In this document: in pieces, positions 12,090 to 23,774 of the stretch
Numbering within the stretch: position 1 is the stretch's first letter
How the letters are laid out: every line of letters begins with the position of its first letter
NCBI GenBank assembly: GCA_029706075.1
Contig: JAINUG010000114.1
Coordinates: 2,418,001-2,482,000, forward strand
Reading direction: 5' to 3'
DNA from: Aldrovandia affinis
Taxonomy: Eukaryota; Chordata; Actinopteri; Notacanthiformes; Halosauridae
DNA length: 64,000 nt
Notes under the pieces: generated by a model
Seen by the model: only the letters and a program-made list of their open reading frames with translations
Database searches by the model: none
What the model was told of the DNA's origin: nothing
Made by a program: the position numbers and the translations under genes

Positions 12090-13690
12090 TGAAATATCCA
12101 CACTTAAATTGCTCCCATTCCATTCTCTGTACATGAATTAGCCAAAAATATAAAAGAACAGTTTAGCGGAATGTTGTTTTGGGGTAAATATATCTGAGGC
12201 TCACAAACTATAATCTAATTTGAAACTGATGCTTGATGCTTGATTACGCAATTATTTTCCCCACAGGACGACACTGTACTGTCACACTGAGACAGGTGTG
12301 ATTTTGGCAAACCGAAGCGCTTACATCGATTCTAAATTGAAACAAAGCAGGGAGCATTAGGCTGAAAGAGGTAGGATACCATTGTTCTTTAGGCTGTCAC
12401 TGAGGAGCAAAGGAAGGTGAAGGCCAGAGATAAGGCTAACCAGGGCGTCACAGTGCCAAATGAGAAAACACCACACGTTTATTTTTATTTTGTTATTTAC
12501 TTATGATTTTTTAAATTTATATTGTTAATCAAAATAAATTATTTGAAATGGAAAAAGAGTGTGTGTGGCCTTAAAATGCATAAACAATTGTATAGATTGA
12601 TTAGTGAAGCAGAGACCAGTTAAGTGTTTTACTATGTCCAAGCTAATAATGAGTCATACTGTTGCTTGAAGTGACTAAAAAAACACTAAAAGTGATCGTG
12701 CGTCATTCACACTAGCAGTCAAAACTATTTACCACCTGTAGAAAAGATGGTAAGCTGTGCTTATTTTGAACAGAGGTACCCATTTGATTTGAATGGTTTC
12801 CAGTTACAAAATACCTGTGGGTGTGGGATATCAGAATAAATGCATGTGTCTCTGAATTGAAGGATCCATGCCAGGAGCTCTGGATTAGGTGCCTCCAGAA
12901 CTTGTTCAACAGCAGGCTGAGGAGAATCTAAAATGCATTACACTAAGGATTTGCTGAATGTATGATCTCATGCATGCCAAATTTCCCATTATCAAGTAGA
13001 TGTTCTCAGGTGACAAATTATTTTTGAATGTTATTAAATGCTCACATGCTTTTTCTTCTGTACTGTGTCTAAGGACTAGAGCCATTGAGGTGTTTATTTA
13101 AGTTTATAAAGGATTTTAGTGCCTTATCTGTGCAGCTGCGTTTTGTTACAATTAATATAATGTGACCAGCCAACCAGACATGCATCAAATGTGAATGACT
13201 GCTAACAATAGCCTTCCGATTATGGTTAATCAATAAAGTCAGTCAACTGAAAATCTGAATTGGTAAACAATCCATTACCACAGAGAACCCCATACAATAT
13301 TGTGTCCTTTACTTATGCTTAGTCACACCCAGTCAGTACAAAGTTCATTTCCTGTATTTCTGTCAATAAATGAGAACTGAGATCAAGTGAAGCCAATCAA
13401 AAATCCTATTGTAGTCTTTAGGCTTGAAATAGTTTTGGGCCAATTACACTCGTATGCATTTCAGGTATGTGCAGTGGTATGAACATAATATGCGTATATT
13501 AGGAAAAATGGATATAAATGCATGTCTGATATTTAGTGTGACCTCCTTCAGATACTGTTCCTCATATTTGGCTTGCAAGGTATCCTCTGTGATGGAGAAA
13601 CACAATGAATCATATTGTTTTAAGAATAAATCAGTTGTTGTTAAGTGAGGTATTGTTCATGGAGTCTCTTATTTGTATATTTTAGAGAAT
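12090..13690. other. unassigned DNA
   Basis: AT-rich with no recognised exon or repeat family. Short ORFs lack domains. Confidence 0.4.
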
Positions 13691-13734
13691 TGTTTTCTTT
13701 TCCTTTCTTCCCCACATTGTGGAATCTTGAATTA

Positions 13735-13822
13735 TGTCTGTTGAGCCACCACTGTGCCACCTGCACCTGTGTAAAAAGCACTGCAACTGAGATTAATTGA
13801 ATAAATTGAATAAAGAAAATTG
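13735..13822 (+). repeat. retroposon tail fragment
   Basis: GTGTAAAAAGCACTGCAACT followed by imperfect ATTGAATA repeats and an A-rich end resembles the 3' tail of a fish LINE or SINE. No body is recognised. Confidence 0.35.
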
Positions 13823-13829
13823 AAAAAAA

Positions 13830-14445
13830 GATTACAATTGCAATTTTTGGAAACAAGTCTCTATTTAGGGCACAGGTTCTGTCCAGGAGTCTCGTTCAGG
13901 GATGGTAATTGGCTGTCCACCCCAGGGAAGGGGGAGGGAATGAGCTCGCTACGTACAAGAGTGGCTCTGTATGTACCAGTTACGGTCCTCGCCTTGGCAG
14001 GTTCTGTCCCGGCAGGTTCTCTGTTTGATTGGGACAGTTTTGATTTGACTTGACAATTTTGATTGGGAAATAAGAAGCAGCATAAACACTACTAGAAGAG
14101 GCAAATACACCTGTCTCCAATGAAAGACAAAATACTTTTCACCTCCCTGACCCTGGATCAGTTTTTCAGCCATATGCATAGATGTAACAAATATATAAGA
14201 GTGTGTTTAAGTAGTGTGTGTGTGTGTGTGCATTTTTGAATATAATATAATACTGTACTGTGGTTTCTTTTCCTCTCAGTGTGATGCTCAAAACATGTTA
14301 CTAAAATCAAACGGTTCAGTAGTTGTACCATATGTCTCATTTATAAAATATATGCAGTGTAACAAAATGATAAAGAACATGAAAACAGAAGGAAGTTTTG
14401 AAACCCCAAATTCAGGGGGCTTATGTATCAAGCATGTCAGAGTAG
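13830..14445. other. unassigned DNA with short TG run
   Basis: A short TG run lies at about 14214-14230. No gene or family is recognised. Confidence 0.4.
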
Positions 14446-14448
14446 GAC

Positions 14449-15040
14449 TGTTATGTCGACAGGAAAGAACCCAAGCGCAGACACAGAGATGGTTAGAATG
14501 AAGAGTGATGATTTAATAATATTAGTAATGACAGAGGTAGTGGAAGACGATGAGCTGGACAATGGAAGGGATGCACAGGAGGAGTGGACAAGATGACTGG
14601 GCAGACAGGATGAGGGAACCGGAGGGCAAGCTAAGCGTGCAGGCAGGCGGGGCTGGCAGGACGGACAGAGCTGGCAGACAGATGAGGAATGAACCTGAAC
14701 ACAAAGGGAGACAACAGGAACAAGGGTAAACATAAATATAACTCGACACACAAAGAACAGTAAACACAGAGTATTAGATAAGGCTTTCTGAAGTCAGTTT
14801 CTACCGAGAAGGGAAAACAACGATCTGACGATGAATGACTGGAAAACCGGGGTAGATATACTGCAGGGCTGATGATCTTGATGGGAGGCTGGTGTGCCGG
14901 AACGGACGACGGAATTGGCAACAGGTGAGCATGATGAGGAGTAATTGAATAATGGAAAATAATAAAACAATTAACACAAACAATCACGAGGGAGAAACAA
15001 GACAAAGGAAAAACGAGACAGGAACAAAGGGAATGTGGCA
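14449..15040 (-). repeat. 3' LTR of the Gypsy chromovirus fossil
   Basis: On the plus strand it starts TGTTATGTCGAC and ends GAATGTGGCA, so both ends are TG/CA. On the element's own strand it directly follows a run of G (15043-15051), a normal polypurine tract. The middle part (about 14570-14760) is repeated at 19768-19960, beside gag, as the surviving part of the other LTR. Confidence 0.7.
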
Positions 15041-17284
15041 GTACCCCCCCCTCAATGGATGCCTCTGGGCATCTTAACAGGGTGATTAGGGTGAGCCAGA
15101 TGGAAGTCCCGAATGAGGGATGGGTCCAGAATAAGGGCGCGGGACACCCAACTGCATTCTTCGGGACCATAACCTTCCCAGTCGACCAGGTACTGGAATC
15201 CTCGTCCTCGACGGCGTGCGTCCAGCAATCGCCGGACGGTGTAGGCCGGGTGGTTGTCGATGATCTGGGGGTGGAGGGGCGATGGCTGGAGGGCAGAGTG
15301 GGCTGGTGGAGACTGGTTTGGAGGGCAGGAGGGGTGGGCTGGTGGAGACAACTGGTTTGATAGAGTCAATGGGGAAGGGACTAATGACATGGAAGGAAGG
15401 GGAAGGTGGCCAAATCCTCGGTTGGTAGGTGCGATGGCGGTCGGTGAAGCGCTGGTTCGGTCAGCTTGACAACAGAGTGCGGGGATTAATGATCCAGGTG
15501 GGCCTCAATGGGGAAGGGACTAAGGAGACCCCAAAGGGGGACAGACCTGTGGTGTGGTCAAAGAGTTGCGGGAAGCAGTGTCCAGGCAGAGGGAAGGGAA
15601 GATCTTTGGGGGTGAAAACCAGAGAACAGGCCAAACCTCCGTGTGTGAGATGAACCCGGAGAGATGCGGAAGACGTGGAGGCAGAGAAGGTCCGCTGTTT
15701 CAGAGGCTGTGGGGAGTTTGGGAAGGGCAACAAAATGCACGGCCTTAGAGAAGCGGTCAACGATGGTGAGGACCACGGTGTTACCTTTTGACGGGGGGAG
15801 ACCAGTGACCAAATCAAGGCCGATATGGGACCAAGGGCGACCAGGAACAGGCAGGGGACGGAGCAGACCAGCAGGAGGTTGGTGGGAGGCCTTGGAACAG
15901 GAACACACGGAGCAGGCGAGCACGAAAGAGCGGGTGTCGGCATCGATGGTGGGCCACCAGAAGATCGGACGGGGTCTGGGACAAAAAGGCGGTTCGGAGG
16001 TCCAGTACCTGGGTCTGGATGGGTCTGCTGGGCATCACGGACTACCAACTCGATCTGCCAGGAGACTGTGGCCACCACACAGGACGGAGGAAGGATGGTC
16101 TCAGGAGTCATAGGAAACACCTCGGGGACATGGAGACGGGAAAGAGCATCGGGCTTGACATTTTGGGAGCCTGGACGAAAAGTAAGGGTAAAATTGAAAC
16201 GCCCGAAGAAAAGGGCCCAGCGAGAGTTCAGACGTCTGGCCGACTGTAATCCCTGATGAAGCGGCGCTAAAAGTTAGCAAAGCCCAGGAAACGTTGTAGC
16301 AGCTTCACGGAGGTGGGTTTAGGCCAAGTCACCACCGCCTGGATCTTTTTGGAGTCCGTCCTAACCTGACCGCTCTCAATAATGTAACCCAGGAAGGAAA
16401 CTGAGTGAACGTGAAACTCGCATTTCTCCGCTTTAACAAATATTTTGTTTTCCAAAAGTCTTTGGAGAACCTGGCGGACGTGCTCCTCGAGACTGTGGGA
16501 AAAAATAAGGATGTCGTCCAAATAAACAAACACAGAGCGGTTTAAGAAGTCCCAGAGAACGTCATTAATGAGCGCCTGGAAAACGGCGGGAGCGTTAGTA
16601 AGCCCAAAAGCCATGACCTGGTATTCAAAGTGGCCGAGAGGGTGTTGAAAGCAGTCTTCCACTCATCGCCCTCACGGATCCTCACCAAGTGGTAGGCGTT
16701 GCGGAGATCCAATTTAGAAAAAATGGCGGCACCTTGAAGTGGCTCGAATGCCGAGCGGAAGGGGGTATTTGTTTTTAATGGTGATGTTATTGAGGCCACG
16801 GTAATCGATGCAGGGACGAAGGGACTTGTCTTTCTTGGCCACAAAGAAAAATCCGGCACCAACAGGGGACAAAGAAGGCCTGATGAGACCTGTGGCAAAG
16901 GAATCGCGGATGTAGCGCTCCATGGCCTCCCTCTCTGGATGGGACAGGTTGAAGAGGCAGCTGGAAGGCAGGGAAGCCCCAGGAAGGAGGTAAATGGCAC
17001 AGTCATAAGGCCGGTGTGGAGGCAGGGAAAGGGTGCGTTGCTTGCTGAAGACCTCGACGAGGTCATGATAAACAGAAGGGATAGAGGAGAGATCGGGAGG
17101 TTCAGCGCTGGGCGTAGGAGCCTCAGGTAGAGCAGGAGCAGGAGCAGACAACAAACAAGATGAGTGACAGGACAGACTCCAGTTGGTAACTCGACTCGTG
17201 GTCCAGTCGAAGTGGGGGTTGTGTGCCACCAACCATGGCTGGCCGAGGACCAGGGGAGCGTGGGGTGTGGAAAGGACATGAAAC

Positions 17285-18562
17285 ACAATCATCCCCCAAC
17301 AGCTGATACAGAAACTGGACCGTCTGGGGCTGAACACCTCTCTGTGCAACTGGCTGTTGGACTTCCTGACTGGGAGACCACAGGCAGTTCGGGTCGGCGG
17401 CAACACATCCAGCACCATCACAGTGAACACTGGGGCCCCCCAGGGATGTGTGCTTAGCCCCCTGCTCTTCACACTTCTGACCCACGACTGCACACCAAAA
17501 CACAGCTCCAACCTCTTCGTCAAGTTTGCGGACGACACAACTGTGGTGGGACTCATCAACAACAACGATGAGGTTAACTACAGAGACGAGGTGAGGCAAC
17601 TGACCAGATGGTGCAGTGACAACAACCTCATTCTCAATGTGGAGAAGACAAAGGAGACTGTTGTCGACTTCAGGAGAGCTCACACCCAGCACCCTCCACT
17701 GACCATCAACGATGTTGCGGTGGAGAGAGTGAGCAGCACCAAGTTCCTGGGTGTGCACATCACAGAAGACCTCTCCTGGAACATCAACACCGCATCACTG
17801 GCCAAGAAAGCTCAGCAGCGCCTGTACTTCCTCCGCAAACTGAAAAGAGCTAGAGCCCCAGCCCCCATCATGCGCTCCTTCTACCGGGGCACCATCGAGA
17901 GCATCCTGACCAGCTGCATAACGGTGTGGTACGGAGGGTGTACTGAGGCCAATCGCAAGTCCCTGCAGCGCATAGTGAGAGCAGCGGAGAAGGCCATTGG
18001 AGCCTCCTCCCCTCCCTCCAGGACATTTACAACACACGCCTGGTCCGCAAAGCACTCTGCGCTGCAGGTGACTCCACCCACCCCTCACACCGCCTCTTCA
18101 GTCTCCTGCCGTCCGGGAGGAGAATGAGGAGCCTCCCGGCAAGGACCAGCAGACTGAGAGACAGTTTCATCCACCAGGCTGTCAGGAAGCTGAACTCTCT
18201 TCCAACTCTCCCCCCCCTTCCTCCTCTGCCCCCTGCCCCCCCCCTGACCTGACCTCCATCCCCCCTGCACAGACTATTAGCAACAGTCACTTTACCTAAT
18301 ACTGCTATTGCACTGTAACTGTACTTAAATCAATATTTGCACAGCATTCATTTGCACATTTACATATTCTATATTTATATTTATAACTATTTTTAGATTT
18401 CGTTTTTATATTGTGTGTTTTGTATTGTGTGTGTGCTGTTTGTTTGTATTAATGTTAAACTGCACTGTGGATGTGAGAGAACGCAATTTCAATCCCTGTA
18501 TGTCGTGTATATACTGTGATTGACAATAAAGCTGACTTTGACTTTGACTTTGACTTTGACTT
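17285..18562 (+). mobile_element. L2-type LINE inserted in the Gypsy fossil
   Basis: A plus-strand frame from 17285 carries the second half of a non-LTR reverse transcriptase: [71 protein letters not shown]. It is open to 18127; the expected end of the protein is in another frame after about 18015, so there is one late frameshift. The 3' UTR ends in ACAATAAAGC and a GACTTT hexamer repeat (about 18533-18562). The short word TGAAAC flanks it on both sides (17279-17284 and 18563-18568), a likely target duplication. It is a 5'-truncated copy in the L2/Maui group by its motifs, inserted opposite to its host element. Confidence 0.85.
18533..18562 (+). repeat. (GACTTT)n LINE tail
   Basis: About five hexamer units end the LINE, the usual short tandem tail of L2-type elements. 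Confidence 0.85.
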
Positions 18563-19767
18563 TGAAACTGGAGGGTCTCGTGGTGATTACCGGAGAGGGT
18601 GAGGTGAAGGGGTACAGTGCGGTGGGTAACAACTGCCGTTGAGAGCGTTAGCATTCAGGGGAGTCGTGAGGGGTTCCAACGCAATCCCAGCTTGGGCAAC
18701 GAGGTTGGAATCCAGGAAGTTCTCGTCAGCTCCGGAGTCGACTAATGCAGACAAGGGCAGGGACTGCTGGTTCCATGACAAAACGGCGTTGAGCTGCATG
18801 TGAGGTCGCGGTGTTGGTGGGGTGGTAGTACGACTCGCCAGGACCCCCAGAATCACTGGCGAGCCCCCTCTTTTAGCCGAAGGGAGCAGGAAGACAGGAA
18901 GTGGCCAGACTGACCGCAGTAGATGCAGGACCCCGATTGAACCCTCCGGAGACGCTCAGCTGGTGAGAGACGAGCCCGACCCAGTTGCATGGGAACCTCT
19001 TGGAGACGGCTGAGGTGGAGACAAGGCCGGGAAGAGAGGCAGCAGAGGGTTCAGGTCTTGATTTGAGGGTAGAGAGATGAGCCACTGGAAGGAAAGGTGG
19101 AGGGACAACGGACAGCTCTCTCCCGGTAACGCTCGCAGAGGCGGTTATCCAGTCTAATGGCCAGGGAAATAAGGTCGTCGAGACTTGGTGGGTCATCCCT
19201 GGCAGCCAACTCATCTTTGAGTGAGTCGCTGAGACCGTGGCGAAAAGCACCTCGGAGCGCCAGGTCGTTCCAACCGGACTCTGCAGCAGTGATGCGGAAC
19301 TCCACCGCGAAGTCGGCCACAGTACGGGAACCCTGGCAAATGGTGAACAGACGTTGATTGACGTCCGTGCCTCGGACGGGGTGGTCGAATACATTCCTTA
19401 ACTCTGACATGAAGAGGGAGTAGGAGGTGAAACAGGAGGAATTGCTCCCCCACAAGGCGGACGCCCATGCCAGCGCATCCCCCTTGAGTAACCCCATCAT
19501 GTAGGCGATGCAGGACCTATCGGTGGAATAAGAGGTGGGCTGCTGCTCGAAGACCAGGGAGCATTGGATAAGGAAGGCACGGCACATGCCCAGGTCACCA
19601 GCATAGCAATCCGGAGCAGGAACGTGAGGCTCTTTGTGCGGGAAAACCGGTGGATCCGGGGGTGAAGCAACGACAGGAGGGGAGCCTTGGGCAGCGAGCT
19701 GTAAGGACAAGTCTTGCACCTGGTTCCCAATCTCCTTCACGCTGGCGGAGAGGCTGCGCAGCTCTGG

Positions 19768-20010
19768 AGCACAGGAGGAGTGGACAAGATGACTGGGCAG
19801 ACAGGATGAGGGAACCGGAGGGCAAGCTAAGCGTGCAGGCAGGCGGGGCTGGCAGGATGGACAGAGCTGGCAGACAGATGAGGAATGAACCTGAACACAA
19901 AGGGAGACAACAGGAACAAGGGTAAACATAAATATAACTACACACAAAGAACAGTAACAAGTAACAATACAGTACAGAACAGTAAGAATAAACATTAAAC
20001 AGTAAACAGT
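19768..20010 (-). repeat. partial 5' LTR of the Gypsy chromovirus fossil
   Basis: It is nearly identical over about 190 bp to 14570-14760, sharing for example GGAGTGGACAAGATGACTGG. The right edge grades into AGTAAACAGTAAACAGT repeats. It is shorter than the 3' LTR. Confidence 0.7.
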
Positions 20011-20089
20011 AAACAGTGGATGGATGCGGCGGTGTGGCAACATCAGGGTGGGAATAGTGTGCATCGGTGGGGTGAGTGCCCTTTTTTTT

Positions 20090-20133
20090 TTGCTTGAGCC
20101 CCTGCCCCCGAAAATGTCTGTGCACGGCCCTGT
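20090..20133 (-). repeat. hAT-like terminal repeat
   Basis: On the minus strand it starts CAGGGCCGTGCACAGACATT and runs into a G-rich then A-rich stretch. CAGGGCCGTGCA is a typical outer end of fish hAT elements. The other end was not found, perhaps because of later insertions nearby. Confidence 0.45.
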
Positions 20134-20140
20134 GCAGCGG

Positions 20141-20230
20141 CAAGCTCGTAGTACAAGGGGGGGAATAGTTAAAGCAGAAAGAGGACACAAATGGCTACTA
20201 AATTGGGAGAAAAAGGGGAATGGTGAATGG
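20141..20230 (+). repeat. SINE-like tail, same family as 7485 and 35539, copy B
   Basis: It contains AATGGCTACTAAATTGGGAG and an A/G-rich end, matching the last part of the two longer copies. Only the tail is left. Confidence 0.5.
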
Positions 20231-20239
20231 TAAATGAAT

Positions 20240-21810
20240 GAATGGGTGCTAGTAGTTTGTTTCTTCATTAGTTAGCTACTGTTAGTTAGCTGCTATTATC
20301 TAACTATAGCTAGCTAGTTAGTTACATTGTATCATGCATGGTCATGCTCCCTAGACTAGATACAATCATGATTTTCTAAATCACTTCAGAAACATTTTTA
20401 CCAAAACAATGTCACACTTTGTATATGCAATAACGTACTTCTGTAGACTGAGATTCAACTTTACTATAACTATGACCATGTTGCCCAAATCAAACGTAAA
20501 AAAATTATTATAATTATGCTAGCTTACTGCCACAATGATTTGAATGATTGTTTGACAATACAGGCTCCATCAACCCTTTGATGGGGGAGGACTGAAATAA
20601 ATGCCAGATAACAGCCCAAGACTTTCTCCAGGCCCATTAACATTAAGTTGTAACATTGTCTATGAATGAATCTCTAAAGTAAATTTAAGGTTTAATTTAA
20701 TTTATTTTGTTTTTTTTACGAAAGTTGCAGTCCCTATTTAGAATTAAGTATAATGGGACAGTGCACATGCGGGACTGTAAAGGAGTTGTGTTTAATAAGT
20801 TGTCATAACTTCTAGCACAAAACATTTTTGTTTCTGCTAGCTGCAATAATATCTAAGATGGAGCAAATTCTCTTTGCTGGTGTTTTTTATTTTTCATTTA
20901 ATGTACTAAGTGATGTATTCCCTGTTTTAGGACCATCTTAGTTTCAAGATTTTTTCTTCTGCCATAGCTGTTTGTACTGATAAGCTAGTCCCATTAGTTG
21001 TACTGATAAAATGGCAAAATAATGAATAAACTTTGTTATGCTAAAACGAGAAACATACCAAATTTAGAAGTGTAATTCGACACTTTGTGGAACATGTATT
21101 CAAGCACTGCTTAAGTAGTTCAGAGCAGGAAGTGATGCCTGCTCTCTGTGAATGTATGGGATATTCTCACCTGAGAATTGTTGCAATAATATCTAATAAA
21201 AACTAAAAGCTTAATGGCCTATATTTTCTGACACTCTTATCAATTTTGAATCAAGACCTGAATGGTCCATACATTGTCCTTGAAAATACTATAGATGTTT
21301 CAGAAATTGAAACAGCTATAGTATTACAACTTGTTCATTTCAGGCAACTGTTGGAAGTAGAGGAAGTTGCACCAGCACGCATTGTGCATTTGTGGCTTGC
21401 ATTTCATGTGTCACAAAAATGTTTGTTGTGGCTAAGAAAGTTGAGCAAAATGGCTGTATCAGTCCGCTTCTATACTCTCGCTGTATCCGGGAGATATCTC
21501 CTACACCAAATACCAATATCATGGCTGCTACTATTAGTTAAGATGTACACCAAATGTATTTATGTTAGATCATTTGGCAGTGATTACCTCTTTTATTTTA
21601 TTTTACAGAGCATTCATTACAAGAAAGTAACAAGACACATAATTGGTCAATTTTAAGTACATATAGTAACCAAATACTTACTGAATTGTTCTTTAATCAA
21701 GTCCTGTGTTCCTCAGAAAATAATCTATTTTGTTGTTGATTCAAAGAGAAAGTTTCAATGAATCCTCAGCAGTCTGCCCAGTGGCGAATACATTGTTTGA
21801 AGTAGACCAA
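20240..21810. other. unassigned AT-rich DNA
   Basis: A tandem-like run of TAGTTAGCTA words lies at about 20265-20325. An ORF of 136 residues (21246-21656, plus) has no domain and looks like chance. Confidence 0.4.
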
Positions 21811-21814
21811 CATA

Positions 21815-23768
21815 CAGGTAACTGCTAAAATGAAGGAAACACCAACATAATGTTTCTTAATGGCAGTTGGACTACCACAAGCCACCACCACAGCTTCAAT
21901 GCATGTTGGGATAGATTATACAAGTGTCTGGAACTCAGTGGTGGGCCGTCATAGCTTTTCCCCTGGTTGCGGTGCTTCCAGACGTGTATTTTCATATTAA
22001 AGCATTTAACCAATCACATTTCAGCCATCATTTGTTGCCAGGGTCAAATAAATCTGCCTGTAGGCCTTCACAATCAGTTCTGCAGGCCCTGTAGCATAAA
22101 ATAAGTGTTGATCAAACTGTTGCTTCAACCAATCAGATTTTGAGTTGGGGACACGAAGGCCTTCTAGAAGGCCTAGGTGACGTCAGCGTATTCACACCCT
22201 TTGATTGGATAGTCAGAGAGTGTCTGACTATGATGTAATGTGATTGGTTAAATGCTTTAATATGAAAATACATGTCTGGAAGCACCGCAACCAGGGGAAA
22301 AGCTATGAAAGGAAGCAGACAGACCATTTGGAATTCTTTAATAAGTATTCATGGACAAAATATAATTAACATCAGTCTGTGATTCAGACATTTGAGCGGA
22401 CATTTTCAGCCCTAAAGCGAATTAAAATTTATGCCAGAAATACGACAGGGCAGGCTCGACTTTCAGCATTAGCTTCGATGGCGATAGAAAAGGACTTCTT
22501 GATGGAACTGAAACACACGGATAATCTGTACGAGAGTAATTTAACTCTTTTTGAGGAAAGAAAGGGGGATGGATTTTGTGTACAAATAATAAGGATTTTT
22601 GGTGAGTAAAATGTTGCTATTTTCCTAAATAATATTGCAATTTTATGAGGTTATTATTGATGCTTTGTTATGTGTGTCGCAGCTGTAGCACCCCGGGTTT
22701 GTTTCTTCAGTAAAGGCATTTATTCTGGATACACGAGTTATCTATCTGCGATGCAACGGCAACGGGTGTTTGTTCGGTTTGTTTTTGCACTTTGTTTATT
22801 TATCTTTCTTCAGTCATGTTTCATTCTCGTTCTGTTCCCCATCTGTCATTGTTCCTGTTCGAGTTCCTCTCCTTGTCTTGTCATGCACTTCGGCAAATTC
22901 TATGTTTTGTTTTTTTAGGGAGGAGGAGGAACGCATAAAGAAATCTGCGTGCGAATAAAGCGGAACGTGAGAAGCGTACAGAGAGAGAGAATGACAGCGA
23001 TAGTTAGAAGCGTGAGATAATTAGTGATTAGTAGTGTTAGTAACTTAATCTAAATCCCTAATGTTAGTAGATTAGTTGGTTAGTACTATATACATCTAAC
23101 TAATATATACAAAGTGTAATTAGAAAGTAAGAAGGAAGTAAAACGAGATTAGAAACGAAGACGGAAAAACCGAAACATAGAATTTCCCGAAGTGCATGAC
23201 AGAACGAGAATGAAACATGACTGAAGAAAGATAAATAAACAAAGTGCAAAAACAAACCGAACAGACACTCAAAAGATGGCTTTTATAGCCATAAAATAGT
23301 TATTGAGGGGTGGATTGATTCAGACGGAGCACTACTGAAGGCCTAGGTGTGAAATGCACGGCCTGCCACTGCTGGAACTGGAGGGATGAAACACCATTCT
23401 TCTTTTGTTGATGGTGCTGGAAAATACTGCCTCAGGTGCTGCTCCAGAATCTCCCATAAGTGTTCAATTGGTTTGAGATCTGGTGAGTCACACAGCCATG
23501 GTATATGGTTTATATTGTTTTCATGCTCATCAAACCATTCAGTGACCACTTTTGTCCTGTGGATGAGGGCATTGTCATCCTGGAAGAGACCACTCCCATC
23601 AGGATATAAATACTTCACCATATGATGAAGGTGATTTGTATTTATTGGCATTTACTTTACCCTCAAAATGGTTGAATGGACTTAAACCATGGAAAATAAA
23701 CCCCACACCAAAACAGAGCCACCAGAATCCTTAATTTACTCAAGTGTTTCCTTTGAGCAAGAAACCTG
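21815..23768 (-). mobile_element. Tc1/mariner element, D-36-E type, with a hAT inside
   Basis: It starts CAGGTAACTG after TA (21813-21814) and ends AAACCTG before TA (23769-23770). The outer element without the insert is only about 510 bp, so it was internally deleted. On the minus strand (23343-23651) it keeps a transposase piece: GLFQDDNALIHRTKVVTEWF, then SPDLKPIEHLWEILEQHLRQ. Counting from the second D of QDD to the E of PIEHLW gives 36 residues, not the 34 of classic Tc1. The foldback hAT copy 2 splits it at 21936. Related, shorter copies are at 49884 and 60732. Confidence 0.85.
21936..23371 (+). mobile_element. non-autonomous foldback hAT element, copy 2
   Basis: It has the same ends as copy 1 (CAGTGGTGGGCCGTCA and GGCCTGCCACTG) and perfect 8-bp duplications CTGGAACT (21928-21935 and 23372-23379). 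It is 1436 bp long. Compared with copy 1 it lacks about 120 bp near the left end, which shortens the first inverted repeat, and it has small indels. The dimerisation segment ERTFSALKRIKIYARNTTGQ to FLMELK is in a frame at 22379-22609. The two copies are very similar over the rest. Confidence 0.92.
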
Positions 23769-23774
23769 TAGTTA

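Larger units (their letters stand above)
14449..20010 (-). mobile_element. Ty3/Gypsy chromovirus fossil (Sushi-like), minus strand
   Basis: A Ty3/Gypsy element reads from right to left. Parts visible in order are a gag-like region (about 19.0-19.7 kb), an aspartic protease region with the LVDSGAD motif (about 18.7 kb), reverse transcriptase (about 16.3-17.2 kb, with YLDDIL), integrase (about 15.5-16.0 kb) and a C-terminal chromodomain (about 15.1-15.3 kb). That order and the chromodomain place it in the vertebrate V-clade/Sushi group. The 3' LTR is at 14449-15040, next to a G-rich purine tract. A second, partial copy of about 190-240 bp of the LTR is at about 19768-20010. A LINE sits inside it. 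It is broken in several places (roughly five to ten) and is an inactive fossil of moderate age. Confidence 0.85.

Noticed and set aside
14437-15170. Long minus-strand ORFs of 104-179 residues rich in Ser/Leu/Cys
   Set aside because: They lie within or across the LTR of the Gypsy fossil and do not resemble any protein.
21246-21656. A 136-residue plus-strand ORF
   Set aside because: No recognisable motif, AT-rich, and not supported by splice sites or neighbours. Treated as chance.
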